64,000 bases of DNA from contig JH720296.1 of assembly GCA_000231825.2 (NCBI GenBank), positions 310,001-374,000 of the forward strand, written 5' to 3'. Each line of letters starts with the position of its first letter. Position 1 is the stretch's first letter. The notes beneath the pieces were generated by a model. The model was given only the letters and a program-made list of their open reading frames with translations, was not told where the DNA came from and did not search any database. This stretch comes from Tetrahymena elliotti 4EA (Eukaryota > Ciliophora > Oligohymenophorea > Hymenostomatida > Tetrahymenidae). Position numbers and translations under genes: made by a program. Below are positions 25,465-37,782 of this stretch, in pieces.

Positions 25465-26757
25465 GATGAATCAAGTGAAGGCTATGAAAGCTAAGAATAA
25501 TACCAATACGGTTACCCTATGTAGTAATAGCCATAAAACTATGTCTACTTAGACTCTAAGCCTTTTAATCAATATGGATTCAATAACCAAAATGTCTATA
25601 ATAATGAAAATGAAATCTTCAATATCTTGGGTCCCATCAACGAAAATAACAACTAGGAACAAAATGTTTAAGAAAGTGGTGAATACTATGATGATGCTAT
25701 TTACAACTAAGTTTATAATGATAACGATGCTCCTTTCGTCTTCGCCAAGAATGAAGAAGAAGTTTTCTACTAACCTCAATGCCAAGAAAACAACATTTAT
25801 AACAATTTCGATACTCCCATCTATAATAATAATATGTCTGCTCCCTAACATCAAGAATAATTGTAAGCTAACTATCAAAGCTAACCCGAATTCTAATAGG
25901 TTTAATACTATCCTCAATAGTAACCTTAATACGTTCCCTAAGGTTACGAAATGAATGGATATTAGGAATAAGCTCCCTAACAATTTTTACAACCCCAATA
26001 TCCCCAAATGAATGAAGTTCCTATTGCTCCTCAAAGCAATATGTAAAACTATTAATCTGCTTAAATTCAATAAAAGCAAGAATACAGTGCTGAAGTCTAG
26101 AGCTCTTGCAATCTCGGTGATGATGAAAATAACAAATACGATGATCAAGCTGATGAAGATTTTGAAAAGGAAGGATCAGAAGAGTAAAATGAAATAATAG
26201 ATAAGATCAAGAAATCTAACAAAAAGAATGTTGTAAAAAACATTATGAGCGCCTTCAAGCGTTTCATCCAAGACATCTAATCTGACGTTTCTTAATCTTC
26301 TTCTCCTTCTAACTTAGACTCTTCTTCCAACTTGAGCTGCAGCACTGCTTCCGTAGCTGCTAAGCCTTCCAAAATCTCTAATCTCAAATAAAATATCACC
26401 AACAGTGACAGCTACTAAATTAATGTTGCCTTTGAAAGAGACAATGTCCTTGCCATTTACAATAACTCCAAAACTAAACCTGATTCCATTGACGAAATGG
26501 GAAAGAAATTCAAGAGATACATTAGCTCTAAGTAATTCAATCACTACACCATCCGTCTTCTTGTCCAACACTAAAACTATGGTCAAATTTTTAAATATTT
26601 CTTGGAAAACCACGCTAATAGCTGGTTAAACAACAGTAAGGTTGATGATCCCTATGGTCACAAGATTATGATTGAGTTCCTCATGGCTTCCTACGAAGAT
26701 ATTAACATTATTGAAAAGCTTAAAAAGCACGAAAAGAGAAAAGCCATTTACTAATGA
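25465..26757 (+). CDS. Family protein A: Gln-rich with KNVVKNIM motif and conserved C-terminal domain
   Basis: A single large exon of 431 codons following a 3' splice site (ATTTAACTCAG); the first small exon with the ATG was not fixed. TAA/TAG = Gln throughout; ends TAA TGA at 26757. The N-terminal two-thirds is Gln/Asn/Tyr/Pro-rich and disordered (QYYPQQQPQYVPQGYEMNGY). Next come an acidic patch, the motif KKNVVKNIMSAFKRFIQDI, a Ser-rich linker, and a C-terminal domain (KKFKRYISSKQFNHYTIRLL, QHQNYGQIFKYFLENHANSW, HKIMIEFLMASYEDINIIEK). The same motif and domain recur in the next two plus-strand genes, so they form a family. GC is clearly higher than in neighbours, with C-ending codons (AAC, TTC, ATC, TCT), suggesting strong expression. 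No signal peptide or membrane helix. Function unknown; possibly helical and protein-binding. Confidence 0.8.
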
Positions 26758-27011
26758 GATAACTTTATAACAATAGATAATAATTGATTTATTGAATATA
26801 AATTTTGGAGATTTTTTAAGTTTTCTACATTTTCTATTATAACTAAGGTTGACTGTAATGTAATATACACCACTAATTAGCTAGATAAAATTTCTCTAGC
26901 CGAATATTGTAATTTGCTTATATGATATATGGATAACTCATTAAAGACTCAAAACACAAAATTAACAAAAATTCTAACTCAAAATATATAATTATATCAT
27001 TTAAAATAAAT

Positions 27012-27042
27012 ATATGTATATATATATATACACACACACACA
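27012..27042. repeat. TA/CA microsatellite
   Basis: A run of alternating TA dinucleotides passes directly into a run of CA dinucleotides, in non-coding sequence. It is a simple-sequence repeat, likely length-polymorphic. Confidence 0.9.
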
Positions 27043-28526
27043 TTTAAATAATAATGTCTATCATACACCATATCTGTGAATTCATGTGTTATTTTCTCAT
27101 AATTTATTTATACTAATTCATTTTAACCCTCACATCTTTCAAATTTATTGATATTTATTTCTATTCAAAATCTCCAGCTAAAAAAAAGTGAATAAATTTT
27201 ATTTACTTCTATCTGCTGGCTAAATAAAATATGTGAAATACATCGAAATGAATTTGGCTAGGATTTTTTAGAATTTGTTCTATTTCAAGATATTTAATTA
27301 AATAAATGCATTCTTAATTTGATTGATTTCTAAATACTTTAATTTCAATTTCAATATTTCAATTTCAATAGTTATTTATTGATTTCCCTTACATTTTTTA
27401 TTTTAATATTTGACTTTATTCTCCCTGCCAAGCCCTAATTCAACCTATCAGTAAAATCATATTGAAATAGATTGTTTGAAACAAACAAAATCTTCTTATA
27501 AGTAATTATGTAATCAATTGAAAATAGTATATTATAACAAATATAATAAAAAAATATCAACAAATCTATCTCAAATTTTTCTTTCTTCAAAATTTTTAAT
27601 TACCCCAGTTTATTTTTTAAATTTGTTTAAATTTCTCTATTTCTTACTAAATTAATAGAAAGATTTTTATTACTTTTTGTGTTTCGATAGTATTCTATTT
27701 TATGTAAATTCAGGATATTACATGATTTTTAGTTGATAATTACTTCTTACTGAACTTTTTAATCATATGATTATATATTATCACGATTTAAAAATAACAC
27801 TCGAATCTGAAAAAATTAATAAGTAAAACTGATATATATATCAGTCGTTAAATAATTTAAGTTTTTAATTTACTCTCCACAAATCTTTCAAACATCAAAA
27901 GTTGATGATTATTATGATATAACTTGTAACAACAATAGATATTTTGTCTAAAATATGGAAATTCTTCTTAGAGATGTTAAAAATAAGATTTTATTTCTAT
28001 CATTTAAACCACTTTTTTACTTATGTTAATATCTAGTTCATTAACACATGCTGTTTTATTACATTTTTAACATAAATTGAAGCATTAAAAGTGTTGTATA
28101 CTTATTATTCACATAAAAGAAAATTTATTGTTAGTATGAGTACTATCAACTTTTGATTTTAGTTAAAAAAATCAGTATTTAAACACATTCTAGTAAAAAA
28201 AATAATCTTACATCCGTAAAGAACCTAAATATTTTAATAAAATAATTCAAGCATACATGAATATATTTTTATTAACAGACAAAACCACTATTAATAACTG
28301 ATAAAAATGTGTGATAAATATATGTATCTGTTTAAAAAACTTTCAAAACAAAGACCAAGTACAGCTCTTGAGACAATTTTTTTGTGTTGAAATAAACAAT
28401 TTTGAGAAAAAGAATCCGTTTTTTTATTAGATAAAAGAAAAATTAAAGAGTAGAAAAAAGTAACTGAATGATAAATAAGCTTTATACTTGTTTCTTTATT
28501 AACAATTTTAATTCTTACTTTAATTA

Positions 28527-28715
28527 ATGTAAATGTAAACAAACAAACTAAAGAAGCTACTGAGAGTTTTTAGGATTTAAAAACGAGAGATCCTATAGTA
28601 AAATTTGAGAAAAGAAGAGCTTTTTATGTCTCTTGATAGAGAATTTAAATATTTTAATGATTAAATAACTTTTTAGAGTGGAACATTAAATTAAATTGAG
28701 TTAATGTTAAAATGA
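28527..28715 (+). other. Marginal ORF, coiled-coil-like
   Basis: An ATG-to-TGA frame of 62 codons (MQMQTNKLKKLLRVFRIQKR ... NQIELMLK), extendable upstream without an ATG to about 28303. Its heptad-like Leu/Ile and charged residues look coding. It could be a last exon of an unassembled gene or chance. Confidence 0.2.
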
Positions 28716-31516
28716 ATGAACCTAGAGAAAAATTTGCAATAAATTAGATATTAAATATATTTATTTCCTTTTATTAAAAAAACTAGACAAATCAGTTTTA
28801 GAATTATTTATTTTATATTTTCTAAAATTTATTCAACTTTTGCATCACAAAAACCATAGTATCATAACAGGCTACAACATTTATTTTTTTATTTCAATTT
28901 GTTTTCTTGAAAGTGAAAATACAATGAGGCAACTTTTTTTTATATTTTATCTTAAATATGTTTAATTTAAATAGATTTTTTATACATTTTAAAGGGTAGG
29001 GACAAGTATCTCTTGTTTCTGTTATTATAAATTAATCCGTTTACAATTAAATTTTGTTTTTTTTTTATTTAAATTACTTGCACTCTATGATATCTTTTTT
29101 GACTCAAATAATCAAAATCTTATTATATTTTCTACTTACCACAATTAAAATATAGAACAATAAAATTTCTATTTAATTCTGATCAAATATATAATCAAAC
29201 CTCACTTCAGTAAATCTGACCATAGTCATTTTATTAAGTTAGCTTGTAACATTCATTTTTTTGGCCTATAAAATATTTTTTTAACCCAAATTGTTGAGTA
29301 TCTTGTTTGAAATGCTTACAAAGAAACATGAATTATTTTTTTATGTAATTATGAGTATTTAATTTAATTGAATATAAGTAAAAGAATTCATAAGATTTTT
29401 TGATATTATGATTGAAAATTTTATTTTTCCCAAAAAATCGATTTAGAGGAGCATGTGGAATCTAAAATAGAGATTATTTTGCTAAGAATGAGTTGATTTA
29501 CTATGATTTTTTCATTTAAATTTAGAAATACCATCTTTATTTAATTTTTCGCTCACACAAATATTAATTAATGGTTTCTATTTTAAATATTATAAATAAA
29601 TAAGTTTAGAAAAAGTAAATTTTTAATTGAAATAGCAGCTAAAATTTAATTTAAAAAAATAAATATGTGTCCTTCTTCTTTTTTCTTCTATAATTTAAGT
29701 TTAACTTTTAACATTTATCTTAAAACTCATATTTATCGGGTAGTAATATATTCTTGGGAAACCCACCTAAATTTTCGAAATATTTTAGTTTTAATAAAAA
29801 TATATAAATGGATGCCATATCACTTGATCAAAAATTTATTGCTAATATTAGCCTTTTACTTAAATTGAAAAATAATACAAAATTGATTGATTGATTATTA
29901 AAAGAATAAAACTATCAAATAGTTGAAATTAAAATAGAATAAATATATTATAAATTTATCTATCATAGAATTTTTTTTCTGCCTGTAATCTAGAAAAAAG
30001 AAAAAGCAATTATTTTATATTTTTAGATTAATAAAAAATTTAGTAACTAAGATTTATCTTAAAATATAATTAATCTATATGTGTGTTTCTTGTAACTAAT
30101 TCAGTTAAATTACTTTGGATTCTTAACCAATGGTAAATATGGATATAAGTAATGAGTACTCTAAGATATTTTTTATGTAAACAACATACCACTCTTCCAC
30201 TTTAGAATTATGCTATTATTAAAAAAAATACATATTATTTAACATAAATTATAATCAAATGTCATTTTTTAGCTCTTTAATATTACTAAATTGAAACTAA
30301 AACAATGAGGGTAGAAATTAAAAGATTTATGGCAACTATTTTTAATGGTATCATTATCTATTTCATATTGAGTGATGCTGCAAAAAAAGTCGCTCATTTC
30401 TATTAACTAGAATAATTATTGACCTACTTTGAAATTTTCCTTTATATATATTTTATATGTTGAGCAGTAGTAAATTGCAAATTAGCTTAATGTTATTTTT
30501 AAGTGTAATACTTAATTACTTTCTTCATCAATAAAGTTTTTTTTTAGTTTCTTTGGATTTATCTTTTTTTGCAAATATTACTTTTATATTACAAATTAAT
30601 TTTTTTTGATATTTAGATAAATATTTATCAATGTATCAGAAATTTTTATAAATTTATTATTATTTCTGTAACTGGTCTTACACGGTAAGTTTAAACATAA
30701 CACTCCACCAAAATTTTGAAATAATTCTTTAATTTTTATATTTTCAAGACATATTTAGTGAAAAAACTTTCAGATAAAGGAGTACATGAGAAATTTATTG
30801 GAAAAGGTAAAATTAGTTGATTGCACTCTTCCTAATAAATTATGCAACCAATGAGAGTAGAAAACCAGTTAACGAATCACATCTTATTTTAATTAAATTC
30901 TTCACTCACATTTAATGTGCTATTTTATATTAAAATCTTGAATATTTTGAAAAATCTATGATACTGAAAACTATTATTCAACTTAATTAAACTAATAATC
31001 TTAATTGTAAATTTAAAATTACTAGACTTGAGATATGGGTATAAGATATAGGCATTTCCCAAAAGCTACCTAATAAAAATGGGTAGTCTATAGCTTATTT
31101 AGCAAGGAAAATACTGCTTACTTTGATATGTTTACATTTGCTTATCTTTTAGTTTTATAATGTAATTTTATCTGCAGTCTTTGACATAAAAGTATTGTAT
31201 ACGTACCATTGGAATAGATCGATTATATTATTTACTTTAAAAAAGAAACGCTATCAATCATAATTAAAAAAATATTAAAAAAATTGTTAAATTCAAAACA
31301 ATAGATCAATCAATCGCATAGCTAGACAAAAGCAAAGTAATGATAGTTTTTCATTGTTTATTTAAAAGCGCACTTAGGCCCAAAAACATGCAAGTACATG
31401 TAGTTTGGATGCTCCTCCAACATTTTTAACAAGAAACTTTAAAATATTTTTTATATAACATAGATACTCAGACCAATAATAAGAGTCTTAATTAATATCT
31501 TCATAGATTTACAAAA

Positions 31517-33812
31517 ATGATGCAAGAGAATATGTTCATTGATGAAAACGATGTGCAGGCTCTAAAGTCAGGTTATGAAATAGATATGATGATTTAGTAC
31601 TCAATTGAAAATCCTCAGATGTCATTTTAAGAAGTAAGAATTAGCATGAAAATAAAAAGCTATATTTTTAAATATTTTAACTAGTTAACTTCAACTCTTT
31701 TTTACTTTAATATTTATTACTCTTTTATTTTTACTTTGCACCAAAATACCAACAATATTTAAATTTATTTAGATATAATCTATTTTTGAAGAAACCAACA
31801 AAAAAAATGTGTATTCTTTAGAGGAGTCATTTTTTAAGAGTAAAAATGGATCTCAGGTTGAATAAGACAAACCTCAGAAAGAAATTTTGATACAAAATGA
31901 AGAAATAAAGCAAATCATTGAAGTGCAAAAGATGAAATAAAAAAAAATAAATGTATTGAAAAATATTATGAATGCGTTTTCATCATTTCTCTAAAGATTT
32001 GAGAAGAAAAAAAAGAAAGTCAGCAAATAAAACAAAAAATTAATGAACCTAAAGTAAAATTAGAATGAAATCAAATATTTCATTGAAGATAATGAAGTTA
32101 TTGCTGACTAATAGATATAAATAAACTTAGATTAATAAGAACCTTAGCCAAACAAAGTAATTATTTTACCCAAATAACCACCAGCCTTTAACTTTTTGAC
32201 TGTATTAAAAATAAAATAGAAAAATTATTAAATGATGGCTGAGTTAAATCAAAATAGCTCTTAATATGAAAAAAACTTGATAGAGGTCGATGAAAGTCAA
32301 AGATCCTTATACTTAGATTAATGTAAACTTTTTACTTAATTTTATCATTATTTTACTGAACCAATCCAATAAATCATGTGTTTCCGAATTATTTTTGACT
32401 TTTATAATTTTATAGCCATAAAAATTAGGTTTATAGATAATAAATGTAAGAATGAATAGAAATTATAATTTTGCATAATTTTATTGGGCCATCAATTTGC
32501 TTACAAAATTAAAACTTAAAAATAAAAACACATATTAAATTCCTTTTATTTTACCAAAATAAGATAAATTTTGTATGTAATAAAATAGGTCTGTCTTTTT
32601 TCTTTTTCAGAGGAACATAATGTTAAAAAATATATTATATTAATTTTGATTGATTTTAAGTTACCCAATTAAGATTTTTTTCTATTTAACTAATGTAAGT
32701 AAATTCAAAGTCCTATTTAATTTAGCTGTAGTTTTTGCTTAAATATTTCTTTTTACAACTTTCTTTTATCAAAAGGTGAAGAATAAGAAAATTTAGAAGA
32801 TAAATAGCAATAATAACTATTAAATTAGCATAGTCTTGATACATTTAATTAAATATACACAAATAATAATTAAACATATAGCTTTTAAAATTCAAACAGC
32901 TATAATAACAACATTAATATTAATAATAATAATAACAATAAAGTGTTGATAGATGATTCATTAGAAAGCAAAGAAAAGCAATCATTATCTTAAAATACAT
33001 ACAGCGAAACATTAATAAAACAGTTGAATTAAACAAATCCTTGCTTCGACCAAGCAGATTATTTGAAAAGTAGCAATTAAGATATTTTTTAAGATGAAAT
33101 AAAATAGCAGATTATTCATAATGTGTTAAATCAAACAGAATAAACTATTAAAAATATGGAAAACCCTCATTTTCTCAATAAAACTGAGCAAAATCTAGGT
33201 TTACCTAACTAGTTTGCTTAATAAAATAATTTTTAAATTCCAAATTATTAATAAACAACAAATATCTAAGATGAAGGTGAAAATTGGCCTACTGCTAATA
33301 GCGCTAGTCTAAACTAGTAAACTTAGTACAATTAGTACTAATAGGATTAAGGAAATCAAAGAGAATATGTAGATTTTTAATCAAATAATTTTGTAAATTC
33401 TGAATCATTTTTATCATCTGAAAAGACTTTGAGACTATTTGACCCATAAATACCTAAACAGCTTCCTTCTCGCTCAAGCATAGAAGAAACAATTGCAGAA
33501 ATCTACATCAAATATAACAATTTCTAAAAAAAATAAGATCTCAGTGTTAAATCTTGCATGTAAAATGTACTAAGCAGCTTTAAAAGATTTATGAAAGACA
33601 AAATTATAAATAAATCTAATTTGATAAAACTACTCAATCAAAAAGTATATAACAAACTACTTGAATATTATCTCTTATACTTTTCTGGAGTATGGCTTGA
33701 ATCTTGCCTAGTTTAAGACAAAATAATACATTAAATAGTAATTAAGTTCTTACTAAAGTGCTGCTATAGTCCCAGCTTGATTAATATGTTTTATGCCAAT
33801 AAAGAAGATTGA
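31517..33812 (+). CDS. Family protein B: two KNIMxxF-type motifs and C-terminal domain
   Basis: Second member of the 25-37 kb family. Exon 1 is 31517-31633 (MMQENMFIDENDVQAL, 39 codons) with a 139-nt intron. From 31773 the frame stays open to TGA at 33812. The segment 32323-32775 starts with GTAAAC, ends with AAAG, is 453 nt (a multiple of 3) and has unusual composition, so I read it as an in-frame intron. The protein carries the motif twice, as NVLKNIMNAFSSFLQRF near the N-terminus and SCMQNVLSSFKRFMKDK near the C-terminus. Between them lies a Gln/Asn-rich disordered region with an Asn run. The end (YNKLLEYYLLYFSGVWLESC, HQIVIKFLLKCCYSPSLINM) aligns with the C-terminal domain of the other two members, but is the most divergent. 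No signal peptide seen. Confidence 0.75.
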
Positions 33813-35135
33813 AAAGAATGCAAAATCTTTTTAAAAGTTTTTAATTCTAATTTAAAAGGAAACATAAATAAAAATAAATGATTCTTTGAAAAACAATTTC
33901 ACAATAAATAAATACATTAATTCCAATAATAAAAAAATAAACAAATTGAGATAAACATTTTTTAAAAAATAGAGCCTATTCCTTTTTAATTTTTAGCGAA
34001 AACTCATTTTTTTAAGGTTAACTTTATTCGTTTCACTCAAGATAATTACCAAAATAAAAACTTAATCTTGATTTGTCATCTACCTATCTCAATCAATTCT
34101 CAAATAAACAAAATAAAAACTGATTTAACATAAATCAAATCAACTCAACTCAACCTAAATTTCTTATTCTTTTTCCTTAAGAAAAGCTTATCAGCTTATA
34201 TATAAATACTTAAAGATGCATCTAAATATTGTCAGATTCGTGTTATACTCTTCTCAGTTAGTTACATATTTTTATAAATTTGATTCAAAAGTGAAAAATT
34301 AGTGTTCCGAATCAATTATCTGTGTGTTTTCCTTCTATTTATTAATTTTAAAATAGATAAAGAGGTTTTTGTAGTGTTTGTTTTTTTCTCCCCCTTCTAC
34401 TTGTATTAATATATATACACAAGTTACTTTCTTAATTTTTAAATATTTTTCTAGAGGCGATGTAAATATTCAAAGATTTTTATAACTCGTGCTATTCATA
34501 TTTTTTCTAGCCATTTAATTTTGTTTCCAGTAACCCACTTTTTTTATTAAGAATTATTTTTAGTCATTTCATGCTTATTCCTTCTTTTTTGATAAATTTT
34601 TACTGAAATCTTTTTAAAATTTGTTTATTTAAAATGAAAAAATAATACATCGATCTGCAAATGAAATGCTAAATTAATAAGTTAAGTCTGAATAAAAATG
34701 GAATAGATTTTTAAAAAATAGAATTATTTTTATTCTTTTTTAAACAATTCAAAATATTTTAAACAAAATTTTACTCATAAATCATATTTTAAAAATGTTT
34801 AGTTGATTTAAAAAAATTATTTAACCTCGAAATAAAAATTTTGATTAAAAAACTAAGCTTTTTTTCATGAGTAAATAGATATATTACTTGTTGATTATAG
34901 ATAATTAACTTAACATTTTTTTTAAATTTTTATTTATTCTTGAAAACTAATTCTATCTATCAAAATAAGAGCATATATTATTTGTGCACAAAAAATAATA
35001 AATAATAAAATTTTTAATACTTTAATAACAAAAGCTTGGCGTTTTAAATAAAAAAAAAATAATCAAATAACCATTTAATACTTAAACATGTTCAATATAA
35101 TTTATTCCTACCCAAATGGATAAATAGATACAAAA
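33813..35135. other. Intergenic, AT-rich
   Basis: 1.3 kb between two family members on the same strand. Long A and T runs, a C/T-rich patch near 34380-34400, and no coding frame or RNA recognised. It presumably contains the terminator of one gene and the promoter of the next. Confidence 0.5.
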
Positions 35136-36588
35136 ATGAAAGGAGATCTTAATTATGGTACATAATTTGACATTCCTCATGAGAATGATCAACAACTAAT
35201 AGAAAACGATTGCTAGCTTATTTTAAATGTAAGAAGTAGAATAATAAGATTTATATTAATCTTTTTTCTCAATAACAAAAATAACAAAGGGTTCATCATA
35301 ACAGTAGATATCTAACCACAATAATTACTAATATCTTAAATAGTGCTAAGATCCCTCACTCAATTATTACAGTACTATGGATGAAAGATTACAGTTTTTT
35401 ACAGCCAACAATAGTAGAGTTGCTTAGGCTTCTTCAAATGGTAGAGATATTTATAACTAGTTAAATTCTTAATTAGAAGACTATCCCTAAAATTAATCCT
35501 TAATCAATAATTTAAACGAACCTCTATAAGAAGACAATTACTGGGATTAATTTTTTAATTACTAAGAAAATAGCTTGCTGCAATAGTAATAGTAATAATA
35601 ATAACTTCATAATAACCCTCAATTTGTTGAATAAGTTGATTAATACTATCAAAATATGTTTGACCATAGAACTTAACAAGAGTGTTTATTTGATTATTAA
35701 GAAGTTAAGTAATATAACTTTGAAAAAGAAAATTAATTAAATTTGAAAGAAGATCACTTTACCCCCATCTAATCTAATTTATAGTAGGCAATCTACTAAA
35801 GTTAAATAGAACAATGTTCTAATTTAATAGTTGAATCCGAAACAGAAAAATTTAATTAAGAGCAAGCAAATTTAAATATCAATTAAAGCTTCTAATTTCA
35901 TAAAGTTGAATAAATTAATAATATTAATGTGAGTAGAGAGAATAAAAGTTTAAATTAATTTAATTACAATCATAATAATACGGAAGCATAAGCTGAAATA
36001 ATTAATACTTAATAAATAAGAGAGTGTTGTATTAATTTTTAAACTCCGCCCCCAGTGAATATATAGTCATAATCTGATAGTTATCTATAATAATACAATC
36101 ACATCAACAAAAGCATCGATAAGAAAAATGTGGTAAAAAATATCATGAATTAATTTAAAAGTTTTGTCTTAATTAACAAAGAATGCTTTTCAGAAGTAGA
36201 TTAAACAAAAAAAGGTTTCCAAAAGAACCTAAAATCGCTCTTCTCTCTAGAAGAAATAAATTCTAAAAATTAACAAATAGTATCAATTTATAATAAATTT
36301 AAATAAAAATAAGAAACCATTTCACAAATATAAAAAAAATTTCAAAGATATATTAAGTCTAAATCATTTAATAATTACAGTTTGATTTTGCTCATCCAGC
36401 ATCAATAATACAAATTCGTTTTCAAATACTTTTTAAACAATTACGCCAAGCTATGGTTAGATAGAAGCAAAATTAACAACATTGATAGCCATATTCAAAT
36501 TATTGATTTCCTTTTAGATAGTTTTGAAAACCCAGATATCCTAACTATTTTAAAAAAGCATGATAAAAAAAAGTCTGTTTACAGTTGA
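35136..36588 (+). CDS. Family protein C: Gln/Asn-rich with KNVVKNIM motif and C-terminal domain
   Basis: Third member of the family, 463 aa. Exon 1 is 35136-35228 (MKGDLNYGTQFDIPHENDQQ) with a 61-nt intron (GTAAGA...AAAG). Exon 2 is 35290-36588 and ends in TGA. A Gln/Asn/Tyr-rich N-terminal part holds a poly-Gln run written with TAG, TAA and CAA. The motif DKKNVVKNIMNQFKSFVLIN follows. The C-terminal domain reads KKFQRYIKSKSFNNYSLILL, QHQQYKFVFKYFLNNYAKLW and SHIQIIDFLLDSFENPDILT, ending LKKHDKKKSVYS. It aligns residue by residue with family protein A (FKRYISSK, FKYFLENHA, IEFLMASYE, LKKHEKRKAIY). Probably cytoplasmic or nuclear; function unknown. Confidence 0.82.
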
Positions 36589-37782
36589 AAAAAACAAATA
36601 AACCTATTCTTAGATAGTTAGAAAAAAAATTTAAACAAAATTAATACAATGGTATAATTAATGTCAAAAATTTTATTCAAAAAACAGCAACTTTGATGAA
36701 ATTAATAAAGAATATATTTTGATTTTGTATTATAAATCAAGATTTTCACAAATAATTTATTTAAATTTTATATTTACTTGATGAGTTACTTTCTTTCCTT
36801 TGAAATTATTTAATTCGATCTTATTTTACATAAGTTATCTTAAAAAAAATTACTTTTAATATGTATTATGCTTATAATCACAATTATTTATTCAAATTTA
36901 TTTGTTTAGTATGTAATTTTCTTTTAAAATCTCTCTAGTCTTGATCTCTCTTTATTTGAGTTATCTTGAAAAAGAAAATTTTTTATTTTTTTTAACAATT
37001 TTATAATTAATTATTTAAATTTTATCTGTAATTAGTTGCTTTCTTCATTTTCCTTGATTTTGTCTCATTTCATTCAAGTTGTAGTAAATAGAATAATTTA
37101 AATCAGATGACTGCAATAAGAAGTAATTAATTACATAAATTTTGAAGTTTTTTCAGTAACATTCATTTTAAATCCATAAATTATCTCTCTCTTCTCCTTT
37201 AATCTCATTTTAGTTATTTTTAAAAAAAATTATTCTTAACACACAGGTTTCTCTTTAAAGAATTTAATGGTTAATTATAAAAATTTTGTTTAACAATTGC
37301 AAATTTCTTTTTAAATCATTAGATATGATCATATTTTATTTTTGTTTTCTAAAGAAATTTATTTTTATCAATTATTTACTTTCAAGGTTTTCATAATTAA
37401 TTATTCTAGTTTTTTTTGTATTTACTCTATTTCTTTCCTTTTAAATCTTTCAGCTAGATCTCATTTTAAATAAGTTAATCTTCCTTTTTAATTTCTAATT
37501 TAAGCAACAGATAAATCATTTTAAGAGAAAATAAATGCTTTTGAAAGAGGGTTTTAAGTAGAAGAGAATAAGTAAATATTTACATAACAATTTATAAATT
37601 ACATATAAATCTTAAATGTCTTGCATTTTGTAAATAAACTTCTTACTTTTTAGAAACTAAATATAACTTAATAACAATTACAATAAATTGTTACTATTAT
37701 TGTATTTTAATTGCTTTCTTTTGATTTTAGATTTCAAAAGAATTTGTTTTATTGTATTTTGAGATATAATTGATAACCATTA
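36589..37782. other. Intergenic, AT-rich
   Basis: 1.2 kb of T-rich sequence between two plus-strand genes. Short similar blocks recur (several copies of a T-rich stretch with CTTTCTT...TTTGA between about 36780 and 37450), suggesting old local duplication. No gene seen. Confidence 0.45.

Larger units (their letters stand above)
26758..31516. other. 4.7-kb gene-poor stretch
   Basis: Very AT-rich DNA. It contains a microsatellite (27012-27042) and a short direct repeat of ATTTCAATTTCAAT type (about 27342-27371). There are also a few marginal frames: 28527-28715 (+, 62 codons, coiled-coil-like), 29665-29868 (+, 67 codons, hydrophobic) and 30305-30463 (+, 52 codons, MRVEIKRFMATIFNGIIIYF). None has convincing support. 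Confidence 0.45.

Noticed and set aside
25549..25983. 144-residue minus-strand and 126-residue plus-strand frames
   Set aside because: Off-frame and antisense readings of the GC-rich family protein A exon; low TGA density in GC-richer DNA lets several frames stay open.
29665..29868. 67-residue ATG-to-TGA frame
   Set aside because: Random-looking hydrophobic composition, no Gln codons of the TAA/TAG type, isolated in AT-rich DNA.
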